DNA of 44,360 nucleotides from a virus, in IMG/VR virus record IMGVR_UViG_3300025655_000008, positions 1 through 44,360 of that record. One strand, 5' to 3'. This document shows, in pieces, positions 19,345 to 27,481 of the stretch. Within the stretch, counting starts at the first letter, position 1; each line of letters begins with the position of its first letter. The notes below the pieces were generated by a model. The model was not told the origin of the DNA, ran no database searches, and was given only the letters and a program-made list of their open reading frames with translations. The translations under genes and the position numbers were made by a program.

Positions 19345-20352
19345 TTAGTTCAGCGAGGTTTCGTTAGTGCGGAGGGCGTCCACACGGCGGATCGGGTAAC
19401 CCCCCCACGACGTCTGCAGCGTGCCGCCGACCATATCGGTCGTCAGCGTCGAGTTCGCCACCGCGTTGGAGGTCTGACGGCGCAAGAAGGCTAGAACCTG
19501 CTTGTCCATGTACCACGCGCAACGGCCCATCGAGGCGTTGGGGATTTCCGTCAACGCTTGGTGCATCAGATCGTTCAGATCGGCACCCGTCGAGACGTCA
19601 GCCGTCAACAGGCTGCGGTCGATAGAGTGGATGCGAACGATGTAACGCCAGTCGCGAACAGTCAGACCAACATCCCAACGGTAGTGGGTGCGGTATGCCT
19701 GATACAGACCGGTCGAACCACCGACGGTATCCTGCACGGTAACTTCGCCGAGGTCACGCTGCTGGAGACCAGCTTTGGAACCTTTCGGGATGATGCCGTG
19801 GCAGGTATTCGGAGACCAGCAGATCAACCAGATGGATGCGCAGTCGGTCTGACCGTTTGCCGCACCGCCGTTGATCATGTTGTCGCCGTTCTCAGCCGAC
19901 GTGTCGTTGTAACGCGGCGTGAGACCCGTGAACTCTTCCGGTGCCGACGCTTCGTCGCCGTAGAAGAGTTTGGTGGCCAAGGTTTGGTTCATGCCCTCGA
20001 TGTGAGGACGATCCTCTTGCAGACGGAACGCAGCCGGGTTGCCAGCCATATCGACCAGCGCCTTATCGACCTGCGAGTAGTCTTCCATCATCGCGGTGTT
20101 GTCAGTGACTTGTGTCGAACGCGACTTCGTCGGCTGCACAAAACCGTACATTTTGCGGAAGGTCGGCGACGGCAGGCCGGTGCGGATCGAGGTCCGGTGA
20201 CCGGTCGTGAGGTTGCCTTCCATCCACGTCATGTCTTCGAGGATTTCGTTCGTCTGGTTTAGGATTTCAACCACGTCGGCAATGGAGCCGTCGGGGTCGG
20301 TGACCTTCGCCAAATCAGCGAGGGTCGGGTTTTCAGTGCCAAGCGCAGCCAT
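19345..20352 (-). CDS. Major capsid protein (BPP-1 Bbp17-like)
   Basis: 335 aa. The pattern NPTLADLAKVTDPDG, VVEILNQTNEILEDMTW, GHRTSIRTGLPSPTFRKMYG and the RPHIEGMNQTLATKLFYGDE block is that of podovirus capsid proteins related to BPP-1 Bbp17. That group builds a T=7 shell with a topologically permuted HK97 fold (known for BPP-1; inferred here). Strong RBS (AAAGGAGAT). Preceded by scaffold and followed by cement protein. Confidence 0.93.
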   Translation of the reverse strand: MAALGTENPTLADLAKVTDPDGSIADVVEILNQTNEILEDMTWMEGNLTTGHRTSIRTGLPSPTFRKMYGFVQPTKSRSTQVTDNTAMMEDYSQVDKALVDMAGNPAAFRLQEDRPHIEGMNQTLATKLFYGDEASAPEEFTGLTPRYNDTSAENGDNMINGGAANGQTDCASIWLICWSPNTCHGIIPKGSKAGLQQRDLGEVTVQDTVGGSTGLYQAYRTHYRWDVGLTVRDWRYIVRIHSIDRSLLTADVSTGADLNDLMHQALTEIPNASMGRCAWYMDKQVLAFLRRQTSNAVANSTLTTDMVGGTLQTSWGGYPIRRVDALRTNETSLN

Positions 20353-20364
20353 GATTTATCTCCT

Positions 20365-21054
20365 TTAGCTTGCTTGTTGCTGGAACATGGTCGGGTAAAG
20401 CCGTTGTAGCCCAGCCGTATCGGAAGCGGGTGCCGAAGCATCCCCCTCGATAAGCTCGGCGTCGGTCAACGATTTACTGACCCGGTGAAGAAAGCGCAGG
20501 AAGGCGGGGTGGTTGCCTAGCCCGAGACCTTCAGGATTGTCAGGAGACGGTGCGCCGATCAGCTTAGAGAATGCTTCGTCGGCGTAGGCGTCGGTGACTT
20601 TCTTGATGGCCCCGAGGTTGGCTTGAAGGTTGTCGCCGCCGAGTTCTTTGTCGGCCTTGACCTCTTCGCCCCATTTTTCGATGCGCTCTATGTATGCATC
20701 CGCCATCTCTTGAGATGCGCGAATGCCGGTCTCGATGTCCAGCTCGACCAGCTTTTGGAACTGCTCCTGTGACAGTTCTAGTTCCGCAGCTTTCGTCTTG
20801 AAGGCGTCGAGACGACTTTGGGCTTCCTCGCTGATGTCGAAACCCTCGGGCGCGGTGAACTCATACTCGATGGGTTCTGCGTCCGATCCTTCACCCCCGG
20901 CATCCGCCAGCAGGGTGTCAGTCTTTTTGGCCTCGCCCCCTTCGGGCTTGGCCTCGGCCCCCGGCGCAGCCTCTGCTGCGGGAGCCTGTTGTTCAGCTTC
21001 GGCAGCCGGGGCTGCCTCTTCGTTCACTTCTTCGTTTTGTACTTCGTCTGCCAT
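20365..21054 (-). CDS. Capsid scaffolding / assembly protein
   Basis: 229 aa, strongly acidic. The N-terminal 75 residues are low-complexity Glu/Ala/Pro (probably disordered), followed by a helical region (EAQSRLDAFKTKAAELELSQEQFQKLVEL split over two helices) and a C-terminal helix ending in a short basic/hydrophobic tail. Length, composition and place immediately before the major capsid gene are classic for T7 gp9-like scaffolds. No protease motif seen. Confidence 0.85.
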   Translation of the reverse strand: MADEVQNEEVNEEAAPAAEAEQQAPAAEAAPGAEAKPEGGEAKKTDTLLADAGGEGSDAEPIEYEFTAPEGFDISEEAQSRLDAFKTKAAELELSQEQFQKLVELDIETGIRASQEMADAYIERIEKWGEEVKADKELGGDNLQANLGAIKKVTDAYADEAFSKLIGAPSPDNPEGLGLGNHPAFLRFLHRVSKSLTDAELIEGDASAPASDTAGLQRLYPTMFQQQAS

Positions 21055-21070
21055 GTTCTCCTCCTATGGC

Positions 21071-21334
21071 CTACTGGTTTTCTTCGAGCATTTTGAGGTA
21101 GTGCTGCGGGTGCGCATCAGTGACCTCTTGTAACAACGCCGTGCCCACCGAGCGTGCGCCCTCGTTAAAGGCTGTGCTATCGCTGCACCCCGGCACATGG
21201 CTGATCGAATAAAGGTGGCAATGCATCGTGAGGAGGTCGTGCATAAATGCGCGACCGTTCTCAGAACGCATGATCTCTTCGAGACCGCGTGCGCGATGCT
21301 CAGAACGATCATTCTTTTTATCCTCCTCGCTCAC
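21071..21334 (-). CDS. Bbp19-like small protein
   Basis: 87 aa. The core (GRAFMHDLLTMHCHLYSISH, AFNEGARSVG, HYLKMLEEN) matches the Bbp19-type phage domain found between portal and scaffold genes in BPP-1-like podoviruses. Function unknown. Starts by ATGA overlap with the portal stop, so it is coupled to portal translation. Confidence 0.8.
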   Translation of the reverse strand: MSEEDKKNDRSEHRARGLEEIMRSENGRAFMHDLLTMHCHLYSISHVPGCSDSTAFNEGARSVGTALLQEVTDAHPQHYLKMLEENQ

Positions 21335-23067
21335 TGTACCGTCGCCCCCGTGCCGAGAAGATCAGTCAAGGCGTTGGGGTTCTGCGTGTCGGCCTCGCTC
21401 AAGACCTTAGCGCTCTGAGCCAGTTGGCCGCCCATCTCCATACCCTGCTGAGCCTGCTGCGCCTCATCACGAGCTTGCCGCGCCTGCGCCACCGTCTCCT
21501 TGTCCTTGGTCGAGGTCGCGGGAACGCCGACGATGTCAAAGTAGTTGCGGATCATGTCGTCGGCATCGACGACATCCATCACCTCTGGGAAGATTGCAGA
21601 CATATTGCCGACGAAGCCCGCTCCGCGTTCGATGGCGGAAGCGCCGACAGCCTGCTGGGCCTGCGCCAACAACGAGACATATTCAACGTCCAGCTCCATA
21701 CCTTCCAGCTCAGGCGGAGGTGGCGGGAGGAGACCGCCCTCCAGCGCGTACTCGAACACGTCGTCGAGGAGCGGGTCGAGCAGTTCGACGTTGAGCCGTT
21801 GTAGCACAGGCCCAAGCAGCACGAGTTTTTCTTCATGGCGCTCGGCCACCTCAGTCGCCGTCATCTGACGACGATCGGAGTTGATCATCATCGCGAAGAG
21901 GTCTGCATAGAAGCCGCGTTGGATGCGCTGCTGCACCTCTTGGATGTCCATCATCATTTCGTTGATGCGGGGCTGCACGATGTAGGCGGGCTGGAAAGCC
22001 GTCTGGCCCTGCGTCGGATCGACGTATGTGTTTGCACCCGGCAGCGTCGAGGTCGGCTTGCCCCGCAGCGCAACGCTGGCGACCATCGGCGGGTTGACCA
22101 TCTTGTCGATGGCCTGCGCCTTGCGTTTCTGTTGGTGCTGTAGCTGCTTGATGTCGCCAAGCGTATCCATGCCGGGGCTGCGCCCATACACGTCGCCGTA
22201 CAGCACGTCCCAGCGAGGGACGTAGGCAGGGAACTTGCGATAGCCGCCTTCCATCAGAAGGTCGTTGCCCTCTCCGCCATACTCGAAGTAGCAGGAACGG
22301 AACGGCATATTCATCTGGTCGCGCTTGGTGATGTCGCGCTCGGCCAGCATACGCGGCTCGATCATGTGGATGATTGGGATCAGCGTGTCGTAGTTGCCCT
22401 TGTCCCAAAGTGACTTGGTCGTGCGGCTGACGCCGCGCCAGTCCATAGAGCCATCAGGCTGAGACACAAACTTGGAGACGATCTGCCACACGCTCATCGT
22501 GAAGTAGCGGCCAAGGGTATCGACGATGCCGAGATCATTCTCAGCAATGACGTACTCACCAGCAGTGAAGGGACGGAAGCGGAGCATCTCGAACGATGGC
22601 TGCCGGTAGAGCGGGGCGGTGCCGAAGCTGCCTAGCTCGGTGTAGACGTTGGCCATCGCCGTGTAGAAGTTGGAAGCGTTGAGGATGCCGCGCTCGATCA
22701 TCTCGACTTGGCTCAGCCATTCCTTGACGGCTTGGTTGTCCATCAGGTCGTCGTCTGCGACTTTGCGGCGGTGCCACGGTCGGCTCGGGCTGGTCATGCC
22801 GGACATCATGCCCGCCGCCATTGTGCGCAGAGCCTGCGTCCCGGTGCTGTCGATGATCTTGTTGTTGCGCTTCCGGCCACGTGTGTTCGATACGTCCTCG
22901 ATAAGGTAACGGCCACGGCGCGGAGCGAGGTAGTCGGTCAGCTCCATCCAATGAGAACGCCACGAGCTGCGATCATCTTCTAGCCGCTTATACCGCTTGA
23001 TGATCGGCCCCTTCTTGGTGGAGAGGCTGACGCTTTGCAGGTTCTCAGGAGTGGCGACGATGCTCAT
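21331..23067 (-). CDS. Portal (head-tail connector) protein, T7 gp8-like
   Basis: 578 aa. Typical podovirus portal features: KRYKRLEDDRSSWRSHWMEL, DYLAPRRGRY, and LRTMAAGMMSGMTSPSRPWH near the N-terminus, followed by GSFGTAPLY and a C-terminal Gln/Ala-rich helix (about 540-565). Forms the dodecameric DNA channel at one vertex and docks the terminase. Starts at TAATG with the preceding stop. Slightly longer than T7 gp8 because of the C-terminal helix. Confidence 0.95.
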   Translation of the reverse strand: MSIVATPENLQSVSLSTKKGPIIKRYKRLEDDRSSWRSHWMELTDYLAPRRGRYLIEDVSNTRGRKRNNKIIDSTGTQALRTMAAGMMSGMTSPSRPWHRRKVADDDLMDNQAVKEWLSQVEMIERGILNASNFYTAMANVYTELGSFGTAPLYRQPSFEMLRFRPFTAGEYVIAENDLGIVDTLGRYFTMSVWQIVSKFVSQPDGSMDWRGVSRTTKSLWDKGNYDTLIPIIHMIEPRMLAERDITKRDQMNMPFRSCYFEYGGEGNDLLMEGGYRKFPAYVPRWDVLYGDVYGRSPGMDTLGDIKQLQHQQKRKAQAIDKMVNPPMVASVALRGKPTSTLPGANTYVDPTQGQTAFQPAYIVQPRINEMMMDIQEVQQRIQRGFYADLFAMMINSDRRQMTATEVAERHEEKLVLLGPVLQRLNVELLDPLLDDVFEYALEGGLLPPPPPELEGMELDVEYVSLLAQAQQAVGASAIERGAGFVGNMSAIFPEVMDVVDADDMIRNYFDIVGVPATSTKDKETVAQARQARDEAQQAQQGMEMGGQLAQSAKVLSEADTQNPNALTDLLGTGATVQ

Positions 23068-23348
23068 TAGTCACCTGCCACACTGGGGTACATCTTGTCG
23101 GCTGCCGTCGGCTTGTCCTTTTCGGCAAGCTGCATCTCGATGACTTCGAGCGATGCGCTGCGGCTGCCGTCGGCTGCCTTGCCCACCTCGGAAATGCGGA
23201 CCTTGATCGTGCCCATCACCTCATCGCCAACGGCGTGGTCGCCGATGACGCTTGTGTCGCCGTCCATCAGATAGATGCGAGGGTAGTTCTTGCTCTCATC
23301 AGCGCCTTCGATGAGCGTACCTTTGAGGGGCTTCGATCCGAGTTCCAT
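23067..23348 (-). CDS. Hypothetical small protein upstream of portal
   Basis: 93 aa, acidic with predicted beta strands (GTLIEG, PRIYLMDGD, GTIKVRISEV). Comparable small genes occur next to portal genes of marine and environmental podoviruses, but I cannot assign a function. Starts 1 nt after the upstream stop and its own stop overlaps the portal start (TAATG). Confidence 0.75.
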   Translation of the reverse strand: MELGSKPLKGTLIEGADESKNYPRIYLMDGDTSVIGDHAVGDEVMGTIKVRISEVGKAADGSRSASLEVIEMQLAEKDKPTAADKMYPSVAGD

Positions 23349-23349
23349 G

Positions 23350-23577
23350 TCACTGTCCTAACAGGGTCTTTGTCGTGGTCGCCATGCCGACGCCAGTGAC
23401 AGGGGTTTGAATTGTGCCGCCTTGGCCAGCCTTGATACGAGCACGCTTCTGCTCGTCGCGACGTGCAGTGCGGACAGCCTCATCGGTTTTCTTCGGAGGC
23501 TCTGGCGGAGGAGCGGGAGGTGGCGGGACTGCAGGAGCACCGCCGCCGCCGAAGCCGGGGATTGTAAACATCATCAT
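23350..23577 (-). CDS. Small proline-rich virion-module protein with KTLLG tail
   Basis: 75 aa. FTIPGFGGG is followed by a poly-Pro stretch, a basic helix (RDEQKRARIKAG) and the C-terminal motif KTLLGQ. This architecture is common next to portal genes in podoviruses; function is unknown, probably a connector or assembly peptide. It is a paralog of the last 70 residues of the gene just upstream. Starts by ATGA overlap at 23577; two further in-frame Met codons follow, so the exact start is uncertain. Confidence 0.75.
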   Translation of the reverse strand: MMMFTIPGFGGGGAPAVPPPPAPPPEPPKKTDEAVRTARRDEQKRARIKAGQGGTIQTPVTGVGMATTTKTLLGQ

Positions 23578-24143
23578 TTGAGGAGCGTCCCTTTATCGCT
23601 GGTGCTTTCTTCGGTCTCCATCAGTGTGGAGGTCGTCTTCTTACCTGCGCGAAGGCGGCGACGTTTGTCGGGGTCTTCATGCGCCGGGTAATCTTCCTCT
23701 GGGCTGCGCTTGACCTTCACAGGTTCCGGCGGAGGCGTGTACGCCGGGGCGGAGCTGCCGCCACCAAAGCCGGGTACTGTCAGCATCGACAGACGCGGCT
23801 GGCGCGTTGCCCACTTGTAAAGCTGGTATGGGGTCAATGCCCACGACGTGATGCCGAGCACCGACTTCACATGGCCGACGCAGTTGTTTAGTACGAACGG
23901 GGTGCCGACGGCTACCGGATCGTCCTTGACCTCAACGACTTCCCAGCCCTGCTCCTCATAGTGGCTGACGATGTCGTAGTTTAGATCGGCCTCGGCTCGG
24001 ATCGACGGAATACCTTGGTGCCAGTCGTATGCGACCCAGCAGTGCGGCGTCTCTACGATGCACCAGACGTGACGATAGTCACGGTGCAAGAGCCATGCGA
24101 GCGGGTGGTCATTTAAGCTGCCGAATAGAATATACCGTCTCAT
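23574..24143 (-). CDS. Putative permuted papain-like (LRAT/NlpC-type) protein with proline-rich tail
   Basis: 189 aa from ATG 24143, chosen for the AAGGCGG RBS 6 nt upstream in preference to a GTG 18 nt earlier. H25 in HVWCIVE and C88 in NNCVGHVKSVLGI come in His-then-Cys order, as in circularly permuted papain-like folds (LRAT/YiiX), followed by TPYQLYKW. The C-terminal 70 residues (TVPGFGGGSS ... PDKRRRLRAG ... TLLK) duplicate the next gene's product. Possible role: a virion-associated hydrolase or acyltransferase, or a structural derivative. The peptidase call is inference. Confidence 0.6.
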   Translation of the reverse strand: MRRYILFGSLNDHPLAWLLHRDYRHVWCIVETPHCWVAYDWHQGIPSIRAEADLNYDIVSHYEEQGWEVVEVKDDPVAVGTPFVLNNCVGHVKSVLGITSWALTPYQLYKWATRQPRLSMLTVPGFGGGSSAPAYTPPPEPVKVKRSPEEDYPAHEDPDKRRRLRAGKKTTSTLMETEESTSDKGTLLK

Positions 24144-24213
24144 GGGTAACCGCCTTACCACAAAACGTGAACACAGTCTAGTCAGTTAGATTTATTCGCA
24201 AGCGAAGCCTGCG

Positions 24214-25092
24214 TCAGGGTGTAAAATACTCGTTGATCCGGTAACGCACGTTGATCGTGGCACCGTTGCTGTCGGTGTTTGCCTCCCAAACTAAATTGTC
24301 AGCAGGGCTTAAAGGGAAATTTTCATTTTCTAGTTTGAGCGTCTGCTCAGCCGACGTGTTCACGATGAACGGGCCGTAGACGACATACCAACCGTCCACG
24401 CTGCGGTTGTAGACGCGTCCGCGCACCTCAACCTGCGGATTGCCCCCACCGCTTTCTTTAGTGCCGATTTGGATAAAAAAATTTTTTATGATCGAGTAAC
24501 CGTCGCTTTCGGAAAAGAACATGGACTGCGAGGTGACACCATCTCCGGCAGGGCAGATGGCTTGGGTCCCGTATGTTGGCGTAGTGATGGTGATGGCAGA
24601 GTTGTTCTGCTGGTCGCCGCCATTACTCGCCACCGCCACGCGGTGGATGCCGATACCGCTAATTCCAAGAGCATCGCTGCCCGTGTTGCTTAACGTGTGA
24701 ATTATCGTCTGGCGCTGACCGGCGGCGTCTAGGTAGATAACCAAAACCGTCAACGCCCCAGTCGTGCCCGCCCCGTCCGTAGAACTGTTGTAGACTAAGG
24801 TGAAGGCTTCAGCCGTTCTCATTGGGGACCAGTTACCAGTGGTCAGCTCCCACACGGTCTCCCAGCCATTGGCTGCGGTGAGGTTTGTGCGGCGGGCAAA
24901 CTTATTGCTGACACGCAAGTTCCTGACGCGGCCAAGAACCGCCTGATCATCAGCGATGCCCACAGGCATGGGGGTACCGTGACTAACATTGACGAAGCTG
25001 CCGTCGGCCAGCTCGATGAGCGGCATGGTGCGGTAGCGTTCTGCCTTCCAATCATTGGTGCCGGGTACATAGCTGTATGTTGGGTTGGCCAT
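24214..25092 (-). CDS. Hypothetical structural protein, beta-rich
   Basis: 292 aa, starting at ATG 25092 in a TGATG overlap with the terminase stop. The N-terminus (YSYVPGTNDWK ... GSFVNVSHGTPMPVG) is followed by long beta-sandwich-like stretches (FTLVYNSSTDG, ALTVLVIYLDAAG, VEVRGRVYNRSVDGWYVVYG) and a C-terminus ending RYRINEYFTP. No Cys-rich or catalytic motif. Its place between terminase and the portal cluster suggests a head decoration or fibre component. Not recognised as a named family. Confidence 0.6.
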   Translation of the reverse strand: MANPTYSYVPGTNDWKAERYRTMPLIELADGSFVNVSHGTPMPVGIADDQAVLGRVRNLRVSNKFARRTNLTAANGWETVWELTTGNWSPMRTAEAFTLVYNSSTDGAGTTGALTVLVIYLDAAGQRQTIIHTLSNTGSDALGISGIGIHRVAVASNGGDQQNNSAITITTPTYGTQAICPAGDGVTSQSMFFSESDGYSIIKNFFIQIGTKESGGGNPQVEVRGRVYNRSVDGWYVVYGPFIVNTSAEQTLKLENENFPLSPADNLVWEANTDSNGATINVRYRINEYFTP

Positions 25093-26582
25093 CAATAACT
25101 CTCCATCGGATCGTAATCCGTTTGTGTGTACGCCTCACCAGCGAAGCCAAGGCGCGTCGGTGCGACGGGGAACGCATACGTCAGCGCGAGAGCATCAGCC
25201 AAGTCAGGCGATGCAATGCCGCGCTTCTTGGCGTCCTCTTTCCTTTCGAGCTGTATCTGGTTGCGCAGGTTGTAACCGTACTCAAGGCCAGTGAGGTCGC
25301 TGATCAGGTCGTGGTCATCGGGCAATCTGATGCCGTTGTTGATCGCCTCGCGCATATTGCCCCAGCACTGCGCTCGAAGATTTGCGTACAGAGGATCGGT
25401 AGCCTTGCTGCCGAAGTTGACCTCGACGACGTCGAGGCCGAGCTGTCTGCACCGGTCAACTACGCCACCGCCGACACCGCCCCCGTCGATGAAGACCTGA
25501 TCCGCACGCTTCGCATTGGCGATCTCCACCACCTTGGAGGCGAGGGTCATCGTGTCCACACCTCTGAACTTGTCCCAGCCTTGGCTTTCAGCGTCGCGGC
25601 CTTGGCGCACGCAGATGACGGACTGGTCATCACCAAAGCGTGCCACGTCCACGCCCACGACGACGGGATCGAACGGCTGCACCACCACGTCCTGCATGAT
25701 GCAGGCTCGGGCGGCTGCGCCTTTGATGAACTGCAGAGCACCAGCGTCTGGGAATACGCCCTTGACGCGGACCTTGAAGAAGTCGCTGTCCTCGCCGTAT
25801 GCCTGCGCCCATTCCTCGAACAGCTCCTTGTTGGTGATCTTGACGGTGCGACTGTCGATGAAGCGCCGGATGTACCCGTTGCGAAAGCGGCCCATCATGT
25901 TCTCGTAGAAACGGCCAGTGTTCCGCGTCGGGTTGCCAAACGCGAAGAACATTGGTTCCCCGTCCGTCTGGCCCCCCTCAGATGTCTCCCAGATGCGGTC
26001 AGGCACTGCGGACGCCTCGTCGAAGATGTAGAACGGCGTCGAGCTGGCTGCGTGCAAACCAGCGAACGCCTCTGCGTTCCGCTCTTCGCAGGTCTGCGCA
26101 TCGACCCGCCACGTTGATGGCGATGCGTTGGCGTAGATGTTGAGGCTGCCCATCGAGCCGCCGTTGTATGTGAACCAATGCTTGAATAAACATAGCTCGA
26201 CCCAGCGGCTCAGCTCGGACCACGTTTTTGACCGGAGCTGCTGCGCCGTATTCGCGGTCACAACGCCTTTGCAGTGGGGCCGCGTCACCATGATGAAGAG
26301 GATCAACCACGCCACCATCGCGGACTTGCCAATGCCGTGGCCGCTGGCTGTACTGAACCTGATAGGCCGGACCGCGTTGCTACCGTCGAAGCCGCGATCC
26401 TTGATCTGCTCACCTAAATCGATGAGGAACTCACGCTGCCATGTGTCGGGACCATCGAAGCCCTTGAGCGTGCCGCTGCCCCACGGAAACACGTTGAGCA
26501 CGAACCCCAGCGGATCGTCGTAGAACTCAGCAGCCAATGCCGCGAGTTCGTCTTCACGGGAGCGGGTCGTATTCGCTTTCAT
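25092..26582 (-). CDS. terL: Terminase large subunit (TerL)
   Basis: 496 aa packaging motor. ATPase domain: Walker A-like SGHGIGKSAM near residue 82, and Walker B with catalytic Glu in FYIFDEAS (about 190). Nuclease domain: first metal-binding Asp in VVVGVDVARFGDD (about 305), then VFIDGGGVGGGVVDRC. All core motifs are intact. An RBS-like AGGA lies about 15 nt before ATG 26582, and the start overlaps the small Cys/His gene by 29 nt. It works with the upstream small terminase and the portal. Confidence 0.95.
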   Translation of the reverse strand: MKANTTRSREDELAALAAEFYDDPLGFVLNVFPWGSGTLKGFDGPDTWQREFLIDLGEQIKDRGFDGSNAVRPIRFSTASGHGIGKSAMVAWLILFIMVTRPHCKGVVTANTAQQLRSKTWSELSRWVELCLFKHWFTYNGGSMGSLNIYANASPSTWRVDAQTCEERNAEAFAGLHAASSTPFYIFDEASAVPDRIWETSEGGQTDGEPMFFAFGNPTRNTGRFYENMMGRFRNGYIRRFIDSRTVKITNKELFEEWAQAYGEDSDFFKVRVKGVFPDAGALQFIKGAAARACIMQDVVVQPFDPVVVGVDVARFGDDQSVICVRQGRDAESQGWDKFRGVDTMTLASKVVEIANAKRADQVFIDGGGVGGGVVDRCRQLGLDVVEVNFGSKATDPLYANLRAQCWGNMREAINNGIRLPDDHDLISDLTGLEYGYNLRNQIQLERKEDAKKRGIASPDLADALALTYAFPVAPTRLGFAGEAYTQTDYDPMESY

Positions 26583-26733
26583 GGTAGCTCGAATGATCCT
26601 GCGGCTTTGCGACGCAGGTGTGGTCAGGGTGATCAGGGTTGGCGATGTCTGGCAGCTTACGTGCTCCGCACACGCGGCACACTGGCACGCGGCTCTGCCC
26701 TGCTGGAGGTTCTTTCCATTGATGCTCAGCCAT
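26554..26733 (-). CDS. Small Cys/His (zinc-ribbon-like) protein between TerS and TerL
   Basis: 59 aa: CRVCGARK, then HPDHTC after about 17 residues, giving a plausible C2-H/C zinc site. The ATG at 26733 overlaps the small terminase stop by 8 nt (ATGGCTGA), and the 3' end overlaps the TerL start by 29 nt, the compact coupling seen through the operon. Many phages carry such a small Cys-rich ORF in this place. Function unknown; perhaps a terminase accessory factor. Confidence 0.6.
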   Translation of the reverse strand: MAEHQWKEPPAGQSRVPVCRVCGARKLPDIANPDHPDHTCVAKPQDHSSYHESEYDPLP

Positions 26734-27481
26734 TGACGACCTTCAAGTGTTGGCGTTGTTCCGTCAGCCGCTCACGCGCCTCTTGAATGCGCTTGTCGAG
26801 AGCAGTCATGTCGTGGTTCTCGTTGATGTTCTTCGTCGCAGGGAATTGATCGAGGAGCTTCGATTGAAGCTCGATGCCTTTCATCGCTGCCGATACTTGA
26901 TCGGTGTCGATGGCTTGCTGGATCAGATCGTCGAGCCTTTTGATCTGGCTCGCTACCGTTTTCTCCAGCCCCTCGATGATCGGCTCCCGCAGTTCCTCGA
27001 TCCTAGCCGCAATCAGCCCGTCAGCCATCAAGTCTTTAGCACGGTTGTGGATCGTGTTGGGCTTCATGTTCTCAGCGTCATACGCTGCGCGATATGCGTC
27101 GCTCTGGTTCATTCCTTCGACGATGCATTGGCAGAACTTTTCCTGCTTCGGAGTAAGACGCTTCGGTGAGGTCGAGGGCTTTGTGCGATCACCAGCTCCC
27201 CCGCCGTTTTGATTTGTGAGCTTGTCCAAGCCGATGCTCGCGATGCGGCGCTGTTCTTCGGCGTATGCCTGATCATCAGTATCGTGCCACGAGAGTACAA
27301 CAGCCTCGGGTTTGAACCCATCGGCCTTAATCTCCTTGATGCGCTTTGCCTTGTCGCCGGACTTTTCGACGTCACGAGGAAGGTCTCTGAAATGCTGAAA
27401 GCGACGAGCCGATGACCCCTTGCCGATGTAAAACGGCTGGAGATCACGCGGGTCGATCAGTGCGTAAACGTAGTGTCTCAT
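26726..27481 (-). CDS. terS: GIY-YIG nuclease domain fused to terminase small subunit
   Basis: 251 aa from ATG 27481, which overlaps the upstream stop as ATGA. Residues 1-95 form a GIY-YIG domain: YVYALID, PFYIGKG, Arg and His in ARRFQHF, Glu in AYAEEQRRI and Asn in LTNQNGGGAG. All the usual catalytic positions are present (LEM-3-like arrangement). Residues about 105-165 are a small-terminase HTH: LTPKQEKFCQCIVEG, SDAYRAAYDA, TIHNRAKDLM. The rest is helical and suits oligomerisation. TerS binds the packaging site and recruits TerL; the fused nuclease may cut at or near that site. The next two genes are a zinc-ribbon-like ORF and TerL, which supports the packaging role. Confidence 0.88.
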   Translation of the reverse strand: MRHYVYALIDPRDLQPFYIGKGSSARRFQHFRDLPRDVEKSGDKAKRIKEIKADGFKPEAVVLSWHDTDDQAYAEEQRRIASIGLDKLTNQNGGGAGDRTKPSTSPKRLTPKQEKFCQCIVEGMNQSDAYRAAYDAENMKPNTIHNRAKDLMADGLIAARIEELREPIIEGLEKTVASQIKRLDDLIQQAIDTDQVSAAMKGIELQSKLLDQFPATKNINENHDMTALDKRIQEARERLTEQRQHLKVVNG

